Positions 10,801 through 17,243 of a stretch of DNA of 64,000 nt are shown piece after piece (position 1 is the stretch's first letter; every line of letters starts with the position of its first letter). This DNA is from Brooklawnia propionicigenes (lineage in GTDB: Bacteria > Actinomycetota > Actinomycetes > Propionibacteriales > Propionibacteriaceae): NCBI RefSeq assembly GCF_030297015.1, contig NZ_AP028056.1, positions 1,932,939-1,996,938 of the forward strand, read 5' to 3'. Position numbers and translations under genes: made by a program. The notes below the pieces were generated by a model. It was given only the letters and a program-made list of their open reading frames with translations. It was not told the origin of the DNA and searched no databases.

Positions 10801-11214
10801 GAGCGCGCCCAGAAGCAGGCCGATGCCGACCGGATCGCAGCTATACGTGAGGCTGCGATGAACGCCTCCACAACCGACGGCGACTCCGCTCCCGTCGGGC
10901 CGGTTGACTTCGTGTGGACGGGTAGTTCGTCTGCCGAGGGCGATGAGCCGTCCGAGGCCGAGTCTGCACTGGAGGCAGTCCTTGCCCGGTTCTTCGGATC
11001 GGTGAAGATCGACTCCGACCGTTACGCCCGCGACATCGGCAACGTGACCCGCGAGGTGATCGACCGACTCGCCGGTGCAGGCGCGCGACTCGACATCACC
11101 ATCGACATTCAGGCAACCAAGCCCGGGGGCTTCGATGAGTCCGAGGTCCGCACGATCGGCGAGAACGCCCGCGTCCTCAAGTTCGACCCCAGCTCCGGCT
11201 TCGAGAAGAGCTGA
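7819..11214 (+). CDS. DUF499 ATPase with N-terminal Swt1-type HEPN domain
   Basis: A 1131-residue AAA-like DUF499 ATPase starting at ATG 7819. The first 140 residues resemble a Swt1/HEPN module and contain an RNLWAH motif (R94-x4-H99), the sequence form of HEPN ribonuclease active sites. Walker A is FGGGKTH with K251; Walker B is LILIDEW with D364-E365. The C-terminal 150 residues are acidic and lower in complexity. DUF499 proteins recur beside DUF1156 methyltransferases and large SNF2 helicases, and this trio defines the system here. The gap of 61 bp before it is the largest in the operon, so an internal promoter is possible. Whether the HEPN site cleaves RNA is inference from the motif alone. 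Confidence 0.85.
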   Translation: MAMNNRDRVGKAFDLLSEGLLDEVDEVMTRAYKTPDWPAAWAKDDAQRQGGPPRTYTKHDVQVQLRAITEQGYHFKDVLSRAQQGFASELRETRNLWAHNEPFSSDDASRALDTIERLLHAVGAVDSAEDVRKLRVDLQRTVFEDQTRKQVKRTKVSLEPGSGLRPWREVIRPHDDVARGAFTASEFAADLHLVHTGQATSPEYGDPVEFFTRTYLTEGLRDLLSRALRRLNGEAGASPVVNLQTNFGGGKTHSMLALYHLFSGTPVKDFPQELQELIAANGNPDLGALDVRRVALVGTYLKAGSPIIKDDGTEVRTLWGELAWQLGGREAYDLIAEDDRAGTNPGEALRTLIVRYSPSLILIDEWVAYARQLVTDKELPSGSFETQFTFAQSLTEIVRSVPGVMLVVSIPASDTGTEGRGSDIEIGGANGQLALERLQNVIRRVADQWRPSSKDESFEIVRRRLFQAPNAEGLTTISAVARSFTNLYRNNTALFPRDAASPNDEYEKRIRASYPLHPELLDRLYEDWSTLERFQRTRGVLKLVSSIVHELWASNDTSPLILPGNVPLDATTVNTDLTQYLEDQWKPIIDSDIDGPGSTAQQIDLDRPNLGQRFVTQRIARTIFMGAAPRIKSSRKGLDKQYLWLGTAVPGDTLGNFGSSVELLAQRSTYFYEEQGHYWFDTQPSVTKTANDYAERLREDVETVWNEITRRLQGEERVRGVFDRVHIAPSSSADIPDLENTRLVIGHPRHARRKQDGADSAAHAWVRDAIESKGASQRIHRNTLIFLMADKSELESLEAATRSYLGWKRVQATSDSLNLSAQQRKQTDDWVSRLDQTVSDRIRDTFVWAVYPEQFDPTKPFELVADRVPDSGGRSLAERVSAKLGREDQLVTDFGAPILGSTLHNELGALWRDSGEITVGELWGYFTRYTYLPRLVRREVLDSAIEQSLSAVLVDNERFAIASGKDAGRYRSLLVAPNPNTRIQVTDSTLLIETERAQKQADADRIAAIREAAMNASTTDGDSAPVGPVDFVWTGSSSAEGDEPSEAESALEAVLARFFGSVKIDSDRYARDIGNVTREVIDRLAGAGARLDITIDIQATKPGGFDESEVRTIGENARVLKFDPSSGFEKS

Positions 11215-11222
11215 GGGTAGCG

Positions 11223-12614
11223 GTGGCTCGATTCGGAAACGATCAGACGAACATCGGTCGCCTCGATGTCCGCACGGTGGACGAAGGTGGTCGAGTTGAG
11301 GCCTTCTTCGTTCCGACCGAGCTACCACATGAAGAGTCGTCGGCACACCGGCGCTTGGCTGAAGGTGTGAAGCTCGTGGAGCTCGACGCTGCAACGGGCA
11401 TCCTGAAGATTCACCCCATCAACACACTCTCAAACCACAGCGAGTACCTTGGCCCGAAGTACGAGCAGGTGCAGACGCTTTCCCTGGAAACGTCGTTGCT
11501 GGATGAGTATTTCGAGGGCTCCGACTTGGAGTCAATCTTTGAGACGCTACCGCCCGGATTCGTCAAGGACTTCGCCTACGGCCTCGGGCTGCTCAAGGAC
11601 TGCAACCGGCTGATTCGGTTGATCGAGACCAACACTCCCTGCACAGAGATCATCTTCACTGACGGCAACAGCGCCGCAATCAACGGGACAGGGTTCCACC
11701 TCGGCCTATCGCGGTTCGCTGCGATCTGGGCCGAGATCGGTCGGATCAATGACCGGGGAAATCGTGCGGCGGGTCGAGTGAAGGACGTATTCGTACACAA
11801 CAACCTCGCCGCGACGCTTGGTCTCGCCAGCGCGGACTTCTCGCTTGGGCGACACCCGGACTCGCGCGTGATCGCGAAGGCCGCCGACGGGATCGAAGAA
11901 CTCAGTAGCGTTGAACGTGATGCTTTGGTCGAAGCGGTTGCGTCCGAGTCGGCAGCGATAGCAGCTGGATCACCCCAGAAGTTTCAGCAGCTCAAGCGAG
12001 ACATCGAGCTCGTCAGCCTTGACCGCCTCATCGAGGCGTACGCAGAGGCCTTGGAACAGGGCAAGGCCGAACCGTACTGGCAAGCCTTCTTCGATGACAA
12101 CGCCTTTGCGCTGCAACAGGTCTTCGGGGCCCCAATGGTAAGTGTGCGTTCTGGAGCGAACGTAGGCGGTCGGGGACTCTCTGGAAGCGGCGACAAGATC
12201 GCTGACTACCTGTTCAAGAACTCGCTCACGAACAACGTTGCTCTGGTGGAGATCAAGAAGCCGGCCACGCAGCTGCTGGAAGCGCGTGAGTACCGGCAGG
12301 GTGTATTCGGTCCATCGAAGGAGCTCAACGGCGCAGTCTCCCAGGTACTCGATCAGGCGTACAACCTGACGAAGAACCTCACCGGCCTGAAGGAAAGCTC
12401 GCGTCAATGGGACTTGGAGTCCTACGCGGTCTCCTGCTTCGTGGTTGCCGGACGGACACCATCGGCCAGCGATCCTGCAAGACAGAAGTCGTTCGAGTTG
12501 TATCGCGCGAACTCCCGCAGCGTGACGATCGTGACCTACGACGAGATTCTTGAGCGACTGAGACTGCTTCGCGACTTCCTTACGCCGGCCTCGCCCACAG
12601 CCGAGGAGGTCTGA
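11223..12614 (+). CDS. sduA: Shedu-like DUF4263 nuclease (SduA family)
   Basis: A 463-residue protein, GTG start 11223, 8 bp after the ATPase gene. The C-terminal third has the DUF4263 nuclease pattern: KIADYLFKN, then LVEIKKP with E343-x-K345, then YRQGVFGPSKELNGAVSQVL. This combination is characteristic of the single-gene Shedu defence nuclease SduA, in which a PD-(D/E)XK domain cuts DNA. The N-terminal 300 residues are unassigned and in Shedu proteins usually act as a sensor or regulator. It is co-directional and tightly packed, so it is probably co-transcribed with the Hma core. It could work alone or serve as the restriction arm of the locus. Confidence 0.82.
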   Translation: MARFGNDQTNIGRLDVRTVDEGGRVEAFFVPTELPHEESSAHRRLAEGVKLVELDAATGILKIHPINTLSNHSEYLGPKYEQVQTLSLETSLLDEYFEGSDLESIFETLPPGFVKDFAYGLGLLKDCNRLIRLIETNTPCTEIIFTDGNSAAINGTGFHLGLSRFAAIWAEIGRINDRGNRAAGRVKDVFVHNNLAATLGLASADFSLGRHPDSRVIAKAADGIEELSSVERDALVEAVASESAAIAAGSPQKFQQLKRDIELVSLDRLIEAYAEALEQGKAEPYWQAFFDDNAFALQQVFGAPMVSVRSGANVGGRGLSGSGDKIADYLFKNSLTNNVALVEIKKPATQLLEAREYRQGVFGPSKELNGAVSQVLDQAYNLTKNLTGLKESSRQWDLESYAVSCFVVAGRTPSASDPARQKSFELYRANSRSVTIVTYDEILERLRLLRDFLTPASPTAEEV

Positions 12615-12619
12615 TCGAG

Positions 12620-13684
12620 ATGGCACGCCCACCTGCATGGAGGCACACGCTTGACGAGGCCCGGCGACAGGCGCTTGTCGCGATCGACTTCTACAACCGT
12701 CCCGGTGATCGACGCAGCTTCAGTGACTTCATCGTCCACATCCACCTCGCGTGGCAGAACCTACTTCACGCTGACCGCATGCGCCGCAAGGCCGAGATTT
12801 TCTACCGCGAATCGGGCGGTCGACGCATCTTCAAGCGAAACCCGGATGGCTCCAAGAAGACCTGGGACCTGAGCCAGTGCCTGAAGCACGAGTTCAAGGA
12901 CAACGACCCGATCAGAGCAAACGTCGAGTTCTTTGTCGGACTGCGAAACCACGTCGAACACCGCTTCCAGGATTCTGTACTGGTGGCGACCGCAGCCGAA
13001 GCGCACGCTTGCATCATCAACTTCGAGGCAGAACTTGTGCGCCGGTTCGGCTCCCGCGAGACGCTGGGTTCAGAGCTGAAGTTCCCAGTCTTCGTGCAGT
13101 CGCTCAGCCCTTCGAGGTACGAGGAGCAACGCAATCTCCGGCGCGGACTGCCGGCGGCCGTCTCAAGCTTCATCACTGAGTTCCAAGTCGGCCTACCTGA
13201 CGAGGTGCGCAGTGACGAGCGATTCGCCTACCGCCTCCTGCTGCTTCCGATGAAGGGACCGAAGACGGAGGCGGACCTCGCGCTCAACTTCGTGCGACAA
13301 GAAGACCTCAGCGAGGAGGAACTTCAGGCGCTCCTCGGACAAGAAGGCAGTGTGATCGTTGCCGAGAAGTACCGCGAAGCAGTGCACGGCGATGAGATGC
13401 TGCCCAAGGCGGCTGCGGCTGCGGTGGAGAAGCGCATTCCGTTCAAGTTCGGGGTCAACGACTTCACCGCCATCCGGAAGGCATGGCAGATCGGCCCGGC
13501 CAAGAGCGGTGACAAGGAACAGTTGCCGAAGTCAGACGGCTACTGCGTCTACTCACCCGCGTTCAAGCAGTTCGTATACCGGCCGAAACTCGTCGACCGG
13601 ATAGTCGGAGCGGTCGATACTGCCGAGAAGTACCAAGCGCTACTTGGCCGCTCACCGACCATGAAGGCTTCGGACGGAACCTGA
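12620..13684 (+). CDS. DUF3644 family protein with HEPN-like RNxxxH motif
   Basis: A 354-residue protein starting 5 bp after the Shedu gene. The N-terminal half (FYNRPGDRRSFSDFIVHIHLAWQNLLHA...KRNPDGSKKTWDLSQCL) matches the DUF3644 pattern as I recall it. At residues 109-114 it has RNHVEH, a good HEPN active-site motif inside a predicted helix. The C-terminal part (about 270-345) looks like a small separate domain. It is the last gene of the operon; its 3' end overlaps the 3' end of the broken cytosine methyltransferase gene on the other strand by 33 bp. DUF3644 proteins are often found in restriction and defence loci but have no settled role. An RNase-type effector is a reasonable inference. 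Confidence 0.75.
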   Translation: MARPPAWRHTLDEARRQALVAIDFYNRPGDRRSFSDFIVHIHLAWQNLLHADRMRRKAEIFYRESGGRRIFKRNPDGSKKTWDLSQCLKHEFKDNDPIRANVEFFVGLRNHVEHRFQDSVLVATAAEAHACIINFEAELVRRFGSRETLGSELKFPVFVQSLSPSRYEEQRNLRRGLPAAVSSFITEFQVGLPDEVRSDERFAYRLLLLPMKGPKTEADLALNFVRQEDLSEEELQALLGQEGSVIVAEKYREAVHGDEMLPKAAAAAVEKRIPFKFGVNDFTAIRKAWQIGPAKSGDKEQLPKSDGYCVYSPAFKQFVYRPKLVDRIVGAVDTAEKYQALLGRSPTMKASDGT

Positions 13685-14028
13685 GCGGGCGCCCAGAAGA
13701 TCGAGTGCCTGCGCAGCCTGTAGTGGCAGGACTCCGTTCCCAAGCGCGGTGATCTGCTGGTTCGGGGTGAGGTCGTCGGTGCCAGTGGCCCAGCCCGCCG
13801 GTAAGCCCATCAGCCACTCCACGAATGCGGGTGCTGGACGTGGGCCGTTGGCATCGTTCAGGAGGGTTGGTGCTGGCGCGGGTCGTCCGGTGATGTGTTC
13901 CCAACGGGCGATGGCGTCAGCGTAGCGTCCCCAGCGTCGAACAGTCCGTCGATCAGCGACCACAGCGTCTCCGATTCGGCTCGCCTGCTCGGCGAGCCAG
14001 CCGGTCCGTGAAGTGCGAAGTCGATGAT

Positions 14029-14086
14029 CTGGTGTGTCGACAACGCTCGAATATGAGGCCGATCCGACGCTCGAAAACGAGGCCAC
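14029..14086. repeat. Left IS21 end: target duplication CTGGTG plus terminal inverted repeat
   Basis: CTGGTG at 14029-14034 is followed by the terminal repeat starting TGTCGACAACGCTCGAA at 14035. A second shared block (TCGAAAACGAGGCCAC) ends at 14086. Confidence 0.9.
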
Positions 14087-14100
14087 CGGTTTGTCGAGTC

Positions 14101-14901
14101 CTAGTCTGCCGCGTCTTGGGTTCTGATGCTGGGCAGGGTGTCGATCCCGCGGTTGCGTAGCCGGTAGCTGGCGCCCTTCAGGGTGAGGACGTCGGCGTGG
14201 TGGACGACCCTGTCGATCATCGCGGCGGCGACGGCCTGGTCGCCGAATACGCCGCCCCAGCCGCTGAAGGGCAAGTTGGACGTGAGGATGAGTGAGGCGT
14301 GTTCGTAGCGGCTGGGCACGAGCTGGAAGAACAGGTTCGCGGCGTCTTGCTCGAAGGGCAGGTAGCCGACCTCGTCGACGATGATCAGCCCGCAGCGCCG
14401 CAGCCGGGTGAGTTCCTGGGGTAGTCGTCCGGCGCGGTGGGCGTCGGTGAGTCGGGTGACCCACTCGGTCACGGTCGCGAACAGCACCCGGTGGCCGTGA
14501 TTCGCGGCCGCGATGCCAAGGCCGGTGGCCAGGTGGGTCTTCCCGGTGCCCGGCGGGCCGAGCAACACGACGTTGCGGGCTTCGGTGAGGAACCCGCCGG
14601 ATGCCAGCGCGGCGACCTGCTGGCGGACGGCAGGCTGGGCGTCCCAGTCGAACTCCTCGATTGTCTTGCGTGCGGCGAACCCGGCGGCGCGGATCCGCAG
14701 TTGGGCGCCGGATGCGTTGCGGGCGGCGACCTCGCGGTCGAGGATCGCGGCGAGGTACTCCTCGTGTGTCCAGCCGGCATCCCTGGCGTGGTCGGCCAAT
14801 CTCGCGGCGGCTTCGGTGATCCGGGGGGCCTTCAACGCTGATGCCAGGTAGGTGACCTGCTTGAGCGCCTCGGTCGCATCGGTCTTCGTCTTGCCCGCCA
14901 T
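14101..14901 (-). CDS. istB: IS21 transposition helper ATPase IstB
   Basis: A 266-residue AAA+ ATPase with Walker A LGPPGTGKTHLA and Walker B LIIVDEVGYLPF, followed by FFQLVPSRYEHASLILTSN, which is diagnostic for IstB. Its ATG (14901) shares one base with the istA stop (TGATG), the standard IS21 coupling. It ends 66 bp from the left IS end. It works with IstA to select targets and assemble the transposition complex. Confidence 0.95.
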   Translation of the reverse strand: MAGKTKTDATEALKQVTYLASALKAPRITEAAARLADHARDAGWTHEEYLAAILDREVAARNASGAQLRIRAAGFAARKTIEEFDWDAQPAVRQQVAALASGGFLTEARNVVLLGPPGTGKTHLATGLGIAAANHGHRVLFATVTEWVTRLTDAHRAGRLPQELTRLRRCGLIIVDEVGYLPFEQDAANLFFQLVPSRYEHASLILTSNLPFSGWGGVFGDQAVAAAMIDRVVHHADVLTLKGASYRLRNRGIDTLPSIRTQDAAD

Positions 14902-16130
14902 CAGGCCACTTCCTCGCCGTCGACAGTGCCGTCGACGAGGCCGAAGGCGCGGTCGTAGTCGGCCAGGTCCCGCACCAGCTCCGTGTGCGGATCTGGTGCC
15001 GGCCGGGGTCGCTGGAACTGCTCGCGCAGGACCTTCGCGGCCGCAACGTGGGCGGGGTCGGTGATCGTCATGCCGCGGGCCCAGACCCGGTCATGGGCAG
15101 CGACCAGGCGTCCCTCGTGGCGGACCTCGACGCGGGTCAGGTCGGCGGTGACATCGACGAACCGGCCGATCACGCCGGGGTCGACGGAGTAGTCGTTGCT
15201 GTCGATGCGGACGTAGTAGTCGCGTCCGAGCCGGACCCGGTTGACCCAGCCCACCGCCGGTGGCACCGGCGGCATCGGCAGCATCGCCGCCCGATCGGCG
15301 TCGAGCAGCTCGATCGGCCGTGCCTTGATCGTGCGCACGATCCGGGCGTTAGCGATGGTGAGCCACTCGCCGAACTGGGCGTCGAAGTCAGCCGGGGACT
15401 CGAACTCGCGGCCCGGCATGAAGGACGTCTCGAAGTAGCCGTTCCTGCGTTCCACCACACCCTTCGATTCAGGGTCGTTCGGCTTGAGTCGCTGCAACGT
15501 CGTGGCCAGCGTCCCGGTGAACGCACCCACGCCTTCGGCATGCCACTTCCCGCGGCCGATGCCTGACTCGTTGTCCCAGATCAGCCGCCGTGGAACCCGT
15601 CCGAGCAGCTGCAGCAGCATCCACATCCCCAGCAGCAGATCGGCCGTGGTCCGGGTCGGGATCATCCGCCCAACCATGAACCTGGAGTGCGCAGCGGTGA
15701 TCACCAGAACCGGCAGCAGCGTCCTGGTGCCGTCCTCGAGCGGGATCTTCTTCGGCGGGAACCACAGGTCGCACTGCGCCGCATCACCAGGCAGCCAGAT
15801 CAACCGGTCCGATGGGTCGACCGGCCGGTGATCAGGCCGCAGCCGTCGGACGTTGTCGCGGAACCAGCTGATCGATCCGGTCCAGCCGACCCGCTCGGCG
15901 ATCACCGTCGCCGGCATGTCCGGCGTCGTGACCAGCAACTGCCGCACCGCCGGCTCGAACGGCGTGAACGATGTCGACACCGCCGGCCGCTCGTACTTCG
16001 GCGGACCGTCCGAGGCCACCGCCCGCGCCACCGTCGACCGCCCAATGCCCAGGTCCCGCGCCACCTGCCGCTGCGGAACACCGTCCGCGACCAGCCGCCG
16101 GATCAAAGCCCAATCCTCCATAGAGATCAC
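14901..16130 (-). CDS. istA: IS21 transposase IstA
   Basis: A 409-residue DDE transposase. The N-terminus has an HTH (LVADGVPQRQVARDLGIGRSTVARAV), and the DDE core shows D in AAQCDLWF, D in RLIWDNESG and E in KGVVERRNGYFE. A C-terminal beta-barrel-like region follows (NDYSVDPGVIGRFV). The start is ATG 16130, or a second ATG three codons later. Length and order match the IS21 family, and no truncation is visible. Confidence 0.94.
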   Translation of the reverse strand: MISMEDWALIRRLVADGVPQRQVARDLGIGRSTVARAVASDGPPKYERPAVSTSFTPFEPAVRQLLVTTPDMPATVIAERVGWTGSISWFRDNVRRLRPDHRPVDPSDRLIWLPGDAAQCDLWFPPKKIPLEDGTRTLLPVLVITAAHSRFMVGRMIPTRTTADLLLGMWMLLQLLGRVPRRLIWDNESGIGRGKWHAEGVGAFTGTLATTLQRLKPNDPESKGVVERRNGYFETSFMPGREFESPADFDAQFGEWLTIANARIVRTIKARPIELLDADRAAMLPMPPVPPAVGWVNRVRLGRDYYVRIDSNDYSVDPGVIGRFVDVTADLTRVEVRHEGRLVAAHDRVWARGMTITDPAHVAAAKVLREQFQRPRPAPDPHTELVRDLADYDRAFGLVDGTVDGEEVA

Positions 16131-16147
16131 CCATCCAATCTGTCTGG

Positions 16148-16205
16148 GTGGCCTCGTTTTCGACCGTCACTATGGCCTCATTTTCAAGCGTCGTCGACAC
16201 TGGTG
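16148..16205. repeat. Right IS21 end: terminal inverted repeat plus target duplication CTGGTG
   Basis: Read inward from 16199 the sequence begins TGTCGACGACGCTTGAA and matches the left end with few mismatches across about 50 bp. CTGGTG at 16200-16205 is the second copy of the target duplication. Confidence 0.9.
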
Positions 16206-17143
16206 GGACAGTGCGATCGTCCCTCGCCGGGCTCGAACCTGGTCGAGGGTTTCCCCGCCGCGTGAGGAGTCGGTCGCCAGTGGGGTGCGGAACAGTGCGC
16301 CGGGCGACGGCGAAGATGCGGAAGCGTTGGTGAGGAGCGCCGACAAGGGAAGCCGGTAGGCCGATCCACCGTGCATCCAGCCGCAGGTCGGCCAGATCGC
16401 CGAGAACGGCGCCGAGAGCCCGTAGAAGGTCGAGCTGCGTTGTCTCCCAGATGCCACGGGTCGGATTCCACGCCGTGAAGGGTTGCGTCGTCTGGGGTTG
16501 CATCGCCGGGGTTGCGTTGTTCATGGTCGTCTCCTTTTGTGGCGTGCCGCGTGGCGGGTGAGGACAGCAGCCCGCGGACGTTCTCGATGACGACCCATTC
16601 AGGTTGAAGCGCGTCGATCGCTTCGGCCATGTGTGCCCACAGTCCCGAGCGCGTCCCTGGCGCGAGGCCGGCGCGCTTGCCGACCGTGGACACGTCCTGG
16701 CATGGAAACCCACCGATGAGAATGTCCACGGGCTCGACCAGGCTCCAGTCGATGGTCGTGATGTCGCCCAGGTTCGGGGCGTCGGGCCAGTGCCTGGCGA
16801 AGACGCGGGCGACGGGCTCGTTGAGTTCAGAGAACCACACCGTTCTGGCGTTGAAGACGTGCTCGACGGCGAGGTCGAGGCCGCCGTAGCCGCTGAACAG
16901 CGACCCGATCCTGAGTTGAGATCGCTGTTTGCGTTGAGTTCGTGCATGAAGAGCGCTCCGGCTGACAGTCGTCCCCGACATCCGGTGCCTCGTCGTGAAC
17001 CGATGCCGAGCTGGTCACCTGTCAGGTGCACGACTCCGACACGCATCCGATGACCGTCCACGCCGACCGGAGCCACCCCGCCCAGAACCCGCTGGCACCG
17101 TCACCGACGCCTCGTCCTCAGGCGTTTGCTCCGACCTCTTCCT

Positions 17144-17171
17144 GAGGCCACACGCGTCTTGCAGATCGAGG
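17144..17171 (+). repeat. 28-bp motif shared with 31032-31059, upstream of the relaxase
   Basis: The block starts GAGGCCACACGC and continues TCTTGCAGATCGAGG. It matches 25 of 28 bases of the segment at 31032-31059. Both copies lie in divergent intergenic regions of the island, here 73 bp upstream of the relaxase start. It could be an operator for an island regulator or part of an origin of transfer. Confidence 0.6.
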
Positions 17172-17243
17172 TTGTGCGGGCGTTGCCGCGGCAGAAGTCA
17201 CCGGGTGCGGGTGCTCACCTGCCCGGCAGGAGCGGAGGTGAGC

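Larger units (their letters stand above)
14035..16199 (-). mobile_element. IS21-family insertion sequence (istA-istB), 2165 bp
   Basis: The element has the IS21 layout: long istA followed by istB on the minus strand. Both ends begin TGTCGAC when read inward. The inner end repeats (TCGAAAACGAGGCCAC) are also shared, giving multiple terminal repeats over about 50 bp, as is usual for IS21. A direct duplication CTGGTG lies at 14029-14034 and 16200-16205. It interrupts a cytosine methyltransferase gene. Both IS genes look intact, so the element may still be active. Confidence 0.93.
13652..16981 (-). pseudogene. DNA (cytosine-5)-methyltransferase, frameshifted and split by an IS21-family element
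   Basis: The 5' part (ATG at 16981 down to about 16206) encodes the m5C methyltransferase core: RIGSLFSGYGGLDLAVEHV (motif I), GGFPCQDVS (motif IV, catalytic Cys) and ENVRG (motif VI). Near 16424-16430 the frame shifts by one base; the sequence resumes as LRALGAVLGDLADL and reaches GAPHQRFRIF (motif VIII). An IS then interrupts it. After the IS, at 14034-13652, the same frame continues through the C-terminus (FVEWLMGLPAGW, ITALGNGV = motif X). Removing the IS plus one copy of CTGGTG restores a continuous frame. The gene was therefore full length before two separate lesions, or one lesion plus a sequencing error. It is divergent from the relaxase gene, as expected for an island-borne solitary methylase. 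Confidence 0.9.

Noticed and set aside
13652-15046. 464-codon minus-strand frame
   Set aside because: Only its last about 125 codons (after the IS end at 14035) are real, being the methyltransferase C-terminus. The rest is istA/istB read in a wrong frame.
15832-17076. 414-codon minus-strand frame
   Set aside because: It mixes the second frame of the broken methyltransferase with out-of-frame IS21 sequence. It is not one gene.
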